Shown here: piece after piece, positions 17,146-25,579 of the stretch | Position numbering within the stretch: the first letter of the stretch is position 1 | Layout of the letters: each line of letters opens with the position of its first letter | Source of the DNA: Gammaproteobacteria bacterium MOLA455 | GTDB lineage: Bacteria > Pseudomonadota > Gammaproteobacteria > Pseudomonadales > Porticoccaceae | DNA: 64,000 nt | NCBI GenBank assembly: GCA_000511875.1 | Contig: AZIN01000003.1 | Span: 87,034-151,033 of the forward strand | Direction: 5' to 3' | Made by a program: the position numbers and the translations under genes | Notes under the pieces: generated by a model | What the model saw: the letters and a program-made list of their open reading frames with translations, nothing else | Told to the model about the DNA's origin: nothing | The model's database searches: none

Positions 17146-17277
17146 TTGTAAGCTCTTGGTCTCTAGAGCTCAGCTCAATTAGTGTCGCGAAAGCGTTTTA
17201 ATTACTCGCCAATTTTTTGTTGCCAAAATTCGCTCACTGCATCGGCGGTTTCGCCCCGACGTCTTATAAGAGGAAAT

Positions 17278-18657
17278 ATGTTTCATACAATTAAAAGCCG
17301 CTGGCACAGCCCAGGCGGTTACAAGGACGTTCTTGTCTTAGCGATTCCCCTGGTTATCACCACAAGTGCAGGTAGCCTGCAAAGTTTTATCGATAGGGTG
17401 TTTCTCTCTTGGTTTGATTCCAATGCCTTGGCAGCCACGGTGCCGGCAGCAATGGTGAGTATGTCGTTCACTGCAGTGTTTCTCGGCCTCGCCAGCTACG
17501 TAGGGGTATTTGTCGCCCAGAATTATGGCGCCCGTGAACATGCGCGAATCGGCGCGGTGGTGTGGCAGGGGTTTTACACCATAGCCCTATCGCTACCCGT
17601 GGTGATTCCCATTTACCTCTACATAGTCCCGCTATTTCAGCTGATTGGCCATGACCCCATATTGCAGGTAATGGAGGCGGATTATGCTCGGGTGATCATT
17701 CTCACTATCCCCATCGCGATTCTCTCGGCCTCCCTGTCAGGATTCTTTTCCGGTATTGGCCGCACCTCAGTGGTGATGTGGAGCAACCTGTTGATCACTG
17801 TATTAAATATCGTTCTCGATTACGGCTTGATCTTTGGTCATTTGGGTCTGCCCCAGATGGGGGTACAGGGCGCCGCATGGGCGACATTTATTGCCCTATC
17901 TGCAGGTACTGCTGCTCAGCTGTGGGTATTTTTTATGCCCAGGTATCGACACAGCTACAATAGCCTTTCTCACTGGCGGTTTGATTGGTACCTGTTCCGG
18001 CGTCTGCTGCGTTTTGGCTTGCCTGTTGGTTTTCAAGCTCAGCTGCAGATGTTGGCGTGGACCTTATTTGTCTTACTGATTGGCAAGATTGGTGTTGCAG
18101 CACTGACTGCTCACAGTATTGCTATGAATGTCTTTATGCTGATGGTTATGCCGGTGATGGGAATGAGTATCGCGGTATCCATTTTAGCCGGGCAACGCTT
18201 GGGCGCTGAGGATCCTGATTCCGCTGAGCGTGTCACCTACTCTGCCATTCATCTGTCTCTGCTGTTTTTTGTTGTAGCTGGGCTGTTATTAGTCACTCAG
18301 CCGAATTGGTTTATTGCGCCCTTTGTTCAGGGTATGACGTCGCAGGTCTATGCTAACACCATTCCTCTAGTCAAAGATCTGCTCACCGTTGTGGCGATAT
18401 TCTGTGTGTTTGAAGCTATTTCAATGATGATGGCTGGCGCCCTAAAAGGTGCAGGTGACACCCGTTTTGTCGCCTGGGCGAGCATTCTATCTAGTTGGTT
18501 GGTGCTGGTTTTTCCCACTGCATTATTAGCGTATTTTTGGCATGGTAATTTACTCTGGTCATGGCTATTCTTTTTACTTAGTGGCTTCACAATGTGCCTG
18601 GCGCACTGGTTGAGATTTAGAGCGGCAAAATGGAAATTACTGCGGCTTGCGACTTAG
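17278..18657 (+). CDS. MATE family efflux transporter
   Basis: A 459-aa multidrug and toxic compound extrusion (NorM/DinF-type) transporter with 12 membrane segments. The start at ATG 17278 has an AGAGGAAAT ribosome site; an in-frame TTG/GTG extension upstream to 17182 is poorly supported. Typical segments are LVITTSAGSLQSFIDRVFLSWF in TM1 and LSASLSGFFSGIGRTSVVM around TM5, with the repeated second half starting near residue 245. It would couple Na+ or H+ entry to export of cationic compounds. It is separated from the RND operon by a terminator and from pepQ by about 110 bp, so it is likely transcribed alone. Confidence 0.88.
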   Translation: MFHTIKSRWHSPGGYKDVLVLAIPLVITTSAGSLQSFIDRVFLSWFDSNALAATVPAAMVSMSFTAVFLGLASYVGVFVAQNYGAREHARIGAVVWQGFYTIALSLPVVIPIYLYIVPLFQLIGHDPILQVMEADYARVIILTIPIAILSASLSGFFSGIGRTSVVMWSNLLITVLNIVLDYGLIFGHLGLPQMGVQGAAWATFIALSAGTAAQLWVFFMPRYRHSYNSLSHWRFDWYLFRRLLRFGLPVGFQAQLQMLAWTLFVLLIGKIGVAALTAHSIAMNVFMLMVMPVMGMSIAVSILAGQRLGAEDPDSAERVTYSAIHLSLLFFVVAGLLLVTQPNWFIAPFVQGMTSQVYANTIPLVKDLLTVVAIFCVFEAISMMMAGALKGAGDTRFVAWASILSSWLVLVFPTALLAYFWHGNLLWSWLFFLLSGFTMCLAHWLRFRAAKWKLLRLAT

Positions 18658-18766
18658 GTTTTACGAGATGTAATGGCGGTTGAAAAATCAGCGGTATGGC
18701 CGGTGCCAATGTTATTCTAGGCGGGCCTAAAATTGTTTTGATAAATGAAAAGGACGTTTGACTAAG

Positions 18767-20101
18767 ATGACCGATAAAACAGATCAAGTAGAACTCTACG
18801 GACAGCACCTGGTAGAAAAACATCGGCGATTTCAGGATATTCTGCTGGCGACTCAGTTCGATGAAATTGTAATTGCCGCTGGCGATAGCAAAATGCAGTT
18901 TGCCGACGACATGACCTATCCCTTTGTCGCCAGTCCCTACTTCCGTGAGTGGGTGCCCCTGGGTAAGCGCCACGGTTCTTATTTACAGATTTCATCTAGC
19001 TTGGATCGTCCGCGTCTATTTCTACTCTGTATTGAGGATATTTGGCACACCGCCCCTCAGAGTCTACCTGCGGGTTTTGAACAGGGGTTAGATATTGTTG
19101 AATATGCCAGCCTTGAAGAATTGAAAAAGCACCTCTCTAGTGGAGAGCAGGGCAGTGCTTATATAGATGAAAATAACAGCCTGGGTGTTGCGTCAGACTG
19201 TTGGAATCCTAAGCCGGTTCTCGACCAAATCGACTATCAGCGCAGAGGCAAAACTGCCTACGAGCAAGATTGCGTGCGGCAGGCTAACCGTCTCGCCGTG
19301 CCAGCGCACCGCGCGGCCATGGCTGCATTTATGGCTGGAGCCTCGGAGCTTGAGATTGCCGCAGCTTATCTGCGCGGTTGTGACTGCAGTGAAAATGAAA
19401 TGCCTTACGGGATTATTGCTGGGGTCAACGAACATGCTGCTGTATTGCATCATCACAATCTGGATAAACAGAGAGTCACACCACGGAGCTTTTTAATTGA
19501 TGCAGGTGTAGCCATGAATGGCTACGCCTCGGACATTACCCGCACTTATGCCTATGACTCGGGCTCTGATTTTGCAGCGTTAATTGACGTCATGGATCTG
19601 TCCCAGCAGGAGCTGGTGGCTGGCGGGGGTATAGGCAAGAGTCCGGTTGACCTACATGTGCTGTCTCATTTAAAAGTCGCTGAAATACTGTGTCAATTTG
19701 ATGTGCTTAAGAGCTCTCCGGAGGAGGCTTTTGCAGAGGGTATTACCGCGACTTTTTACCCTCATGGTCTCGGCCATCATCTTGGTTGCAATGTTCACGA
19801 CAGGGGCAGTAACCTTGCCAATGCTCAGGGTGATCTGTTGCCGGCCCCAGAGAAATACCCCAAGCTGCGCGGTGCCGCGTCGATGGTAGCCAATCAGATT
19901 CACACGGTTGAGCCGGGACTCTATTTTATTCCTGCATTGTTAGAGAAGTTGCGTCAGGGTGAGCAGGCCAAAAATATTAACTGGTCGCGAGTAGCGGATT
20001 TTTTACCTTACGGCGGCATTCGTATCGAAGATAATATTGTTGTCCACGGCGATGGTTCTTTAGAAAATCTGACGCGAGATGCATTTCGGGAGATACATTA
20101 A
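18767..20101 (+). CDS. pepQ: Xaa-Pro dipeptidase
   Basis: PepQ (444 aa from this ATG; E. coli 443) cleaves Xaa-Pro dipeptides and can also hydrolyse organophosphate-like esters. The C-terminal pita-bread domain has all metal ligands: the two Asp in LIDAGVAMNGYASDITRTY, the His in PHGLGHHLGCNVHD, the Glu in HTVEPGLYF and the Glu in GIRIEDNIV. A TTG at 18758 is in frame but sits only 3 bases after the AAGGA site, so ATG 18767 is chosen, with spacing slightly long. Its last base overlaps the first base of the asparaginase-like gene, suggesting that both act in degradation of small peptides or amides. Confidence 0.93.
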   Translation: MTDKTDQVELYGQHLVEKHRRFQDILLATQFDEIVIAAGDSKMQFADDMTYPFVASPYFREWVPLGKRHGSYLQISSSLDRPRLFLLCIEDIWHTAPQSLPAGFEQGLDIVEYASLEELKKHLSSGEQGSAYIDENNSLGVASDCWNPKPVLDQIDYQRRGKTAYEQDCVRQANRLAVPAHRAAMAAFMAGASELEIAAAYLRGCDCSENEMPYGIIAGVNEHAAVLHHHNLDKQRVTPRSFLIDAGVAMNGYASDITRTYAYDSGSDFAALIDVMDLSQQELVAGGGIGKSPVDLHVLSHLKVAEILCQFDVLKSSPEEAFAEGITATFYPHGLGHHLGCNVHDRGSNLANAQGDLLPAPEKYPKLRGAASMVANQIHTVEPGLYFIPALLEKLRQGEQAKNINWSRVADFLPYGGIRIEDNIVVHGDGSLENLTRDAFREIH

Positions 20102-20589
20102 TGAAAAAACTACAGATCTTCACCACCGGTGGTACCGTTGATAAGGTGTATTTTGATGCCCTGAGTGAGTATCAGATTGGCGATCCAGTGGTGGGTTCGG
20201 TCTTGACGCGGATGAATGTCGGGTTTGAGTTCTGTGTCGATGAGTTGATGCGTCTCGATAGTTTGGATATGACTGATGTGCATCGCCAGACTATTCAGCA
20301 GCGGGTTAGTGATGCGGATGCTGAGCACATTCTGATTATGCACGGCACTGACGGCATGGTTGAGACTGCTGGTTGGCTGGGAAATATTGCCGGTAAGAAA
20401 ATTATTTTCACTGGTGCTATGCAGCCTGCTGCTTTTGCTGAGACTGATGCGGTGTTTAATATTGGCTGTGCGGTGGGCGCGCTGCAGGTGGTTGAAGACG
20501 GTGTTTATATTGTTATGAGTGGTCAGGTTTTTGCCGCTGATCAGGTGGTTAAGAACCGCGCTGCACATCGATTTGAGACTGTGGGTTAG
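20101..20589 (+). CDS. Single-domain asparaginase-like protein
   Basis: A 162-aa protein matching only the N-terminal catalytic domain of type I/II L-asparaginases. Both catalytic Thr motifs are present: FTTGGTVDKV near residues 7-16 and MHGTDGMVETA near 80-90, followed by KKIIFTGAMQP. The C-terminal domain, which normally completes the dimer active site, is missing; the protein ends naturally after RAAHRFETVG, so it is not a frameshift remnant within the visible sequence (the next bases have no asparaginase-like continuation that I can see). Stand-alone proteins of this size exist in databases as asparaginase-domain proteins. It is coupled to pepQ (TAATG overlap). Activity is unproven. Confidence 0.8.
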   Translation: MKKLQIFTTGGTVDKVYFDALSEYQIGDPVVGSVLTRMNVGFEFCVDELMRLDSLDMTDVHRQTIQQRVSDADAEHILIMHGTDGMVETAGWLGNIAGKKIIFTGAMQPAAFAETDAVFNIGCAVGALQVVEDGVYIVMSGQVFAADQVVKNRAAHRFETVG

Positions 20590-20612
20590 GCAGCAGTTGC
20601 TGTTTTCTTATT

Positions 20613-20650
20613 GTCATCTCGACAGAATTTAGCGGCACGGGATCTCTAAG
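20613..20650. repeat. Dispersed intergenic repeat fragment, copy 1
   Basis: GTCATCTCGAC at the left and CGGGATCTC at the right match the outer parts of the repeats at 33961-34112 and 37693-37764. It lies between two convergent genes. It is a short, degenerate copy. Confidence 0.5.
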
Positions 20651-20652
20651 TC

Positions 20653-21900
20653 TTATTCGCAGGTTTCAAAGGCCAATCCTGAATGAGCTTGCAGTCGCTT
20701 CAATAGAGCATCACCCATAGCAACTGATGGCGTCAAAAAGCCACCAGCACGATCTTCTTTCTTAATATCCAGTGCCAAGCAGATTCCCGCCTGGCCGAGC
20801 ATTTTTGCCGTTGAACCATAACCGGGATCGCGGTCGCCAGTCACTTTTACAGTAAGCTGATTGCCCTGATCATCACGACCGTGAACACGCACATCAAAAT
20901 AGCCATTCAGCTGCGCCTCTGGACTGGGACCTTCACCAGGTGCAGGCAGAACCCACTTTTCTAATAGGGCTCTGGTGGGACTGAAGTAAAGACCTACGCC
21001 GAGCATACCAAAGGCCACTGTGGACATTATGGCGCCAATACGCCCCTTTAAACCCTTACCGGTAAGCATGCCTTCACTGTAGGAGAAGTCGCGGCCATAG
21101 GCCATATCGAGGAGGGAATTGGAGTGCAGTACGATACGGGAATTAATTGCTTCCATCACAAAGGGCGCAGTCCAGCAGTTAAAGTCTGGATCAAATTGCG
21201 GGCCGGAAACCGTCTTGGCGCGAATAGTGTACTGATGGTCGCTGCCACACAAAAGGTAGGGGTTACCCATTTTCTTACGCATCTTCGGGTCGGCTTTGGC
21301 GGCTTTTAGGGCTTCGATCATACTCGCGATAGTGCCGCCTGAGGCACCGCCTTTCATGGCTTTTACCCGCAGTTTGGCATGGGGCAAGGGATGACCAAAC
21401 TGTGCCTGAGCCCGCTGTTGCATGGCGAAGACGCCCATATCCGAGGGTATAGAGTCAAATCCACAACTGTTGACTATACGTGCGCCACTGGCTTCTGCGG
21501 TCTGGTTATATTTGTCTTTCATCATCCCGATCCAGTGAGCTTCACCGGTCAGGTCAGTGTAGTCCGTGCCGCTTTCGGCGCAGGCTTTGATCAGCAGTTC
21601 GCCATAGAGTGCGTAGGGTCCGACGGTGGAAATAATAACTCGGGTTTGGCTGCACAGTGCTTGCAGGGATGCCTCGTCATGGGAGTCGGCAATCAGGACC
21701 GGGAGTTCGCTGGCGGTGCTGCCGAGAGACGCTTTTAACAGGGCTAATTTGGATTCTGAGCGCGAGGCGATGGCCCAGGAAATATCGCCATTGACGCCGA
21801 TAGTCTCGACTAAATAGTTACTGAGAATTTGGCCGACAAAGCTGGTGGCGCCGAAAACGATAAGATCGTAGGGTTTGTTTGATACTTCGCTAATAGACAT
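20653..21900 (-). CDS. Saccharopine dehydrogenase-like NAD(P) oxidoreductase
   Basis: A 415-aa protein of the COG3268 group (related to mycobacterial trans-acting enoyl reductases and eukaryotic SCCPDH). The N-terminal Rossmann fold is YDLIVFGATSFVGQILSNYL, with VIISTVGPYALYGELLIKAC and DYTDLTGEAHWI following, and CGFDSIPSDMG in the catalytic region. Members are thought to reduce lipid-linked or acyl substrates; lysine metabolism is not implied by the name. A central hydrophobic stretch (IGAIMSTVAFGMLGVGLYF, about residue 290-308) could associate with the membrane. It is divergent from the GST gene with 58 bp between start codons, allowing a shared promoter region. Confidence 0.82.
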   Translation of the reverse strand: MSISEVSNKPYDLIVFGATSFVGQILSNYLVETIGVNGDISWAIASRSESKLALLKASLGSTASELPVLIADSHDEASLQALCSQTRVIISTVGPYALYGELLIKACAESGTDYTDLTGEAHWIGMMKDKYNQTAEASGARIVNSCGFDSIPSDMGVFAMQQRAQAQFGHPLPHAKLRVKAMKGGASGGTIASMIEALKAAKADPKMRKKMGNPYLLCGSDHQYTIRAKTVSGPQFDPDFNCWTAPFVMEAINSRIVLHSNSLLDMAYGRDFSYSEGMLTGKGLKGRIGAIMSTVAFGMLGVGLYFSPTRALLEKWVLPAPGEGPSPEAQLNGYFDVRVHGRDDQGNQLTVKVTGDRDPGYGSTAKMLGQAGICLALDIKKEDRAGGFLTPSVAMGDALLKRLQAHSGLAFETCE

Positions 21901-21958
21901 AGGTTATTATTCTTTTAGTTGTCTGAGGTTAATTTTATAGTTGGTTCGCGGAGCGGCT

Positions 21959-22600
21959 GTGTCCACCAAGTTACCTATTTTATATTCTTTCCGTCGCTGC
22001 CCCTATGCAATGCGGGCGCGGATGACGCTTTTGTACGCGAGTATAAACCTAGAGCTCCGTGAAGTCCTATTGAAAGCTAAACCGGAAAAAATGCTGGCTC
22101 TTTCGTCCAAAGGTACAGTGCCAGTTCTGGAGCTCCCAAATGCTGAGGTGCTCGATGAAAGTTATGACATTATTTGCTGGGCTCTGGAGCAGAGTGACCC
22201 GCAGAATTGGTTGAGTGCCGACCTTGATCCTGCTATCAGGGATTTAATCGCCCGCAACGATGGTCAGTTTAAAGCTGATCTTGATCACTATAAGTACTGG
22301 CAGCGCTTTCCCGCAGAATCTCAAGAACAGTATCGCGCTCGCGGTGAGCTATTTCTCGCCGAGCTTGAAGTGCTGCTAAACCGTCAGCCCTATCTGTTGG
22401 CAGATCGAATAACCCTGGCGGATATTGCCCTTTTTCCCTTTATTCGTCAGTTCGCCTTTGTTGATAAAGCCTGGTTTGATCAGTCGCCCTATCCAAAGCT
22501 GCGCGCTTGGTTAGAGCAGCTACTGAGATCTGAACTGTTTCTGTCAGCGATGAAAAAATCCCCACCCTGGCAGGACGGGGACTTTCCGATTGGTCTTTAG
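21959..22600 (+). CDS. Glutathione S-transferase family protein
   Basis: A GST of 213 aa from the GTG at 21959, which has GGAG 5 bases upstream; a TTG at 21941 is in frame but lies before that site. The thioredoxin-like half contains YSFRRCPYAMRARMTL with a CPYA motif, the cis-Pro in KGTVPVLEL, and the glutathione-contact DESYDI. The all-helical half follows from about residue 90 (ARNDGQFKADLDHYKYW, LADRITLADIALFPFIRQF). The Cys in CPYAM suggests a Cys-type GST (reductase or dehalogenase) rather than a Tyr/Ser type. Substrate unknown. Confidence 0.88.
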   Translation: MSTKLPILYSFRRCPYAMRARMTLLYASINLELREVLLKAKPEKMLALSSKGTVPVLELPNAEVLDESYDIICWALEQSDPQNWLSADLDPAIRDLIARNDGQFKADLDHYKYWQRFPAESQEQYRARGELFLAELEVLLNRQPYLLADRITLADIALFPFIRQFAFVDKAWFDQSPYPKLRAWLEQLLRSELFLSAMKKSPPWQDGDFPIGL

Positions 22601-22684
22601 CTAGCACTTTAGTTAGAGCCTTTTAGTCAGAGCCTTTTAAAAAGAGCCTTTTAAAAAGAGCTCTTTAGTAAATGCTCTTTGGCA
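22601..22684. repeat. 14-bp tandem repeat array, about six degenerate units
   Basis: Units of 14 bp start at 22601, 22615, 22629, 22643, 22657 and 22671. The core unit is AGAGCCTTTTAAAA; the second and third units after 22615 are the best preserved, and the outer ones are decayed. The array begins on the base after the GST stop and ends 15 bp before the M6 peptidase stop, so it fills the convergent spacer. The perfect palindrome AAAGAGCTCTTT lies in it. Confidence 0.8.
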
Positions 22685-22698
22685 ACTTTGCCTAACGA

Positions 22699-25485
22699 CT
22701 AATCCCAATCTATAACCACTTTCACCCGCGCTTCATCTGGCGCCTTCGCCGCTGGCTTACCCAGCGTAAAGCGCAACCCCATCTCTGGAATATTGGCGCC
22801 GCCAAAGGGCAGTTTTGGATTCTGATAGCGGTTCGGACGCGCATCGGAAAATTCACTGACTGGCGGGTAGGCTTGACTGCTCTGCTCAACTAGGCGATCG
22901 CCCTCAATGGCATACACCGAACTGCCCTTGGCAAAGCTCTCTAGGGCAAAGGGGGCATCACCGGAATGCCGGTTTCTGAGGGCTCGGTCATAGAGTCGAT
23001 ATTCAGTTTTACCACCGCGAATACGCAGGTCAAATAGCGAGCTTACGCCTTTATACTTTAGGCGGTCGGCTCCGGGTAGCAGATTGTTAATTAGCGTATA
23101 GCCATACATCAACTGACGTCCCTCCCAGCTCAACGACTCAACCGCAGGCAGGCCATTGATTAGCGACTCGAAGCAGCGCTTGCGATCCGCGGCACTGACA
23201 TCACTGGAGTAGAAATCCGAGCGGCGCTGGTGGCACATCACATCCACATAGCTCTGTTGCAGCCACGGCTGTGCGCTGTCGTCGAATTGGTAAGAGCTCC
23301 AACCCTGGTCGTCGACAAAATACTGTTCCGGCACGCTAGGCAGATTAAATTCCTGGGGATTGGCATCCACCAGCAATAAGAAACCATTGCCCGGTCCGAA
23401 CTGAGCCGGTTCATTTTGGCTCCAGAGATATTCGCCGTTGTAATACCAGGCCAAGACACCGGGGCGATAGTTGGCACTGAAAGCCTTCATTTCTCCGTCG
23501 CTGTCTTTAAAAAAGGAAAACCCTGGCTTGGCGAGGCTGGCATCATAATTTTTTACTGAATCGAAACTGGCGTAGGGATCGCGATATTCGAGCAGGTAGT
23601 AATGAGGTACCGCAATACGATGCTCTCCACCACTCAGGGTAAAGCCGTCGCTACTCCAGCCCTTGATGGCGCCGGACTCAAAGTCTTCACTGTAACCTAG
23701 GGCATCGAGGCGGATATTGTCGATCAGTGCGCCATCTTCTACCGCGGCACCATCGGCAAAATAGTGCAGTCGAATAGATACCCGCTTGCCACGATAGGCT
23801 TCAAGATCAAATTCCGCGGCAATCCACTGAGCAGTTTCACAGGCATCCGCGAGGTTTTCCCCCACTCGATCTTCGGCCAGTACTTTACTGGCCGAGGGAT
23901 CACAGCCGGCGGCGATCTCGACTTTGCCGTCGCCATCCATATCACCGGAGCGGCCGCTAAAGCCGGGCAGGGAACCCTCGCCCTCATGACCCTTTTTCGA
24001 TGGCATGGTGCTGTTGGTGTCGGCGGCATTCTCTTTGTCGGTGGGCAGCAGGCGTTGGTATTCACTGCCATCGACAGAGGCTTCTATATAGAGGTAATCC
24101 CAGTCCGACTCGATTTTAAACCAGGTATCAAAGCTCAGTATCAGCTGCTGCTGGAGATCTACTTTTCGGAGGTCGAAGTCGCGCCTGAGGAAGTGATGCA
24201 GATTGTTGCCCTGACCTGTATAGACGGCATATTTGCCCTGATCTTTGCTTAGGGGACCAAGCTGTAGTTCACGTATTTTGGGTGGCAGAATAATCATCGT
24301 TGCATCACAGATGCCGCGACGGTTTTCAGTGCCGGCCTTATTAGACCAGTCATTCATGGTTTTTAAGTACATAGAGCTGCGCTTGTCGCCGCCAAAAGCG
24401 GGTGGGCGGACGATGCAGGGATTGAGCCAGCCCAGCATCATGCGCGACCAGGCACTGAGTTCCTGCGGCTCAGGTGAGGCCGTCGAAGACATGGCTTCCC
24501 AAGAGGCAGTGGAATTATTGGTTGCTCGGGCATAGATATCGGGCAGCCCTAAGGAATGGCCAAACTCATGGATAAAAGTAGAGACCTCGGTGTACTCAGA
24601 TTGCATATTGTAGTCATAGAGCCACAGACCCTCTTCGATCTCATGTCCGCCGCGTCCATTGACCATGCCCTCAAGAATAGGACCTTTGCCCAATCCGCGA
24701 TTCAGCGAGCTGCGATGAGGCCAGATACGGTCGGCACAGTCCTGTTCCACTGCTGGCAGGCTGTCAAAGATATTGCTCTCAGCATTGACTGTAAATTTCT
24801 CATTGAGCTTGTAGAGTCCCTGACAGGACGACTGGGCTTTGCCTGCATAGACAATCACTAGGTGATCTAGATAGCCATCGGCCTCGGCACGATTGCCGTC
24901 GCCATCAAAGTCCTCCGGGTCCCAGATATCGTAATCTTTCCAGGGAAACTTGGGGTTGTCTCTATAGGCGACCTGCAGTGCTTCAATCACCAGCTCGTCA
25001 GTGTGGTCATCATTGCGCCAACTGCCATCGGCGTTCTGTAGAGGACGACCATAATAGGCCAGTGGCTTGCTCACTTTGGCGATGGGCATGACTTCGCCGG
25101 TAACGTTGTACAGGCCTTTCGACTGATGACGATAATAGTGGGACAGAGTGCCAGGTTTGGGGCGTTTGAGGCTGCCACCAAATAATAACTTTTGCAGGTA
25201 GTTGCGGTTTTTGCTGTTTTGTTTTTTAGTGCCGGCATAGCGGTCGTAACCCAGCTCGGGAAATTCCACTGCGATCACTAACAGGCGGTGAGGACGCTCT
25301 ACACCGGCCAGCACTGGATCGATCGAATCGGTCTTGATCTGAGGACTGCCCAATTGGTCGAATTGCAGGCTCGCCAGTGAATCGATCATCCGCTCCGCCT
25401 TGAGATCCACCGCTAGCGTTGGGATTGCGGTGAAAAAAGCCGCAATGTAGAGGATCTGTGTGCAAATAGAACGTTTAAATATCAT
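22699..25485 (-). CDS. Secreted M6 family (immune inhibitor A-like) metallopeptidase
   Basis: A 928-aa exported zinc protease. The start ATG at 25485 has a strong AGGAG site 6-7 bases upstream and begins a signal peptide (IFKRSICTQILYIAAFFTAIPTLAV). The catalytic motif HEFGHSLGLPD is at about residues 306-316, and a calcium-binding-like DFDGDGNRAEADG loop precedes it. After residue 480 comes a jelly-roll region with a second acidic loop (GDMDGDGKVE), and a C-terminal region of unknown fold. No membrane anchor or sorting domain is evident. Family members degrade host or environmental proteins; here extracellular nutrient acquisition is the simplest guess. It is divergent from an ABC exporter gene. 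Confidence 0.88.
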   Translation of the reverse strand: MIFKRSICTQILYIAAFFTAIPTLAVDLKAERMIDSLASLQFDQLGSPQIKTDSIDPVLAGVERPHRLLVIAVEFPELGYDRYAGTKKQNSKNRNYLQKLLFGGSLKRPKPGTLSHYYRHQSKGLYNVTGEVMPIAKVSKPLAYYGRPLQNADGSWRNDDHTDELVIEALQVAYRDNPKFPWKDYDIWDPEDFDGDGNRAEADGYLDHLVIVYAGKAQSSCQGLYKLNEKFTVNAESNIFDSLPAVEQDCADRIWPHRSSLNRGLGKGPILEGMVNGRGGHEIEEGLWLYDYNMQSEYTEVSTFIHEFGHSLGLPDIYARATNNSTASWEAMSSTASPEPQELSAWSRMMLGWLNPCIVRPPAFGGDKRSSMYLKTMNDWSNKAGTENRRGICDATMIILPPKIRELQLGPLSKDQGKYAVYTGQGNNLHHFLRRDFDLRKVDLQQQLILSFDTWFKIESDWDYLYIEASVDGSEYQRLLPTDKENAADTNSTMPSKKGHEGEGSLPGFSGRSGDMDGDGKVEIAAGCDPSASKVLAEDRVGENLADACETAQWIAAEFDLEAYRGKRVSIRLHYFADGAAVEDGALIDNIRLDALGYSEDFESGAIKGWSSDGFTLSGGEHRIAVPHYYLLEYRDPYASFDSVKNYDASLAKPGFSFFKDSDGEMKAFSANYRPGVLAWYYNGEYLWSQNEPAQFGPGNGFLLLVDANPQEFNLPSVPEQYFVDDQGWSSYQFDDSAQPWLQQSYVDVMCHQRRSDFYSSDVSAADRKRCFESLINGLPAVESLSWEGRQLMYGYTLINNLLPGADRLKYKGVSSLFDLRIRGGKTEYRLYDRALRNRHSGDAPFALESFAKGSSVYAIEGDRLVEQSSQAYPPVSEFSDARPNRYQNPKLPFGGANIPEMGLRFTLGKPAAKAPDEARVKVVIDWD

Positions 25486-25579
25486 TTGTTTCTCCTGACC
25501 GGCTCTGGAAATTGTTATTATGCCCGCCCCAAGTTCGTCTGACGAGTATGAACTCCACCGCTTTAACATAGGATCCTAA

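Noticed and set aside
17049-17277. tRNA or riboswitch before the MATE gene
   Set aside because: No cloverleaf or known riboswitch core could be found by eye; only a possible micro-ORF is listed.
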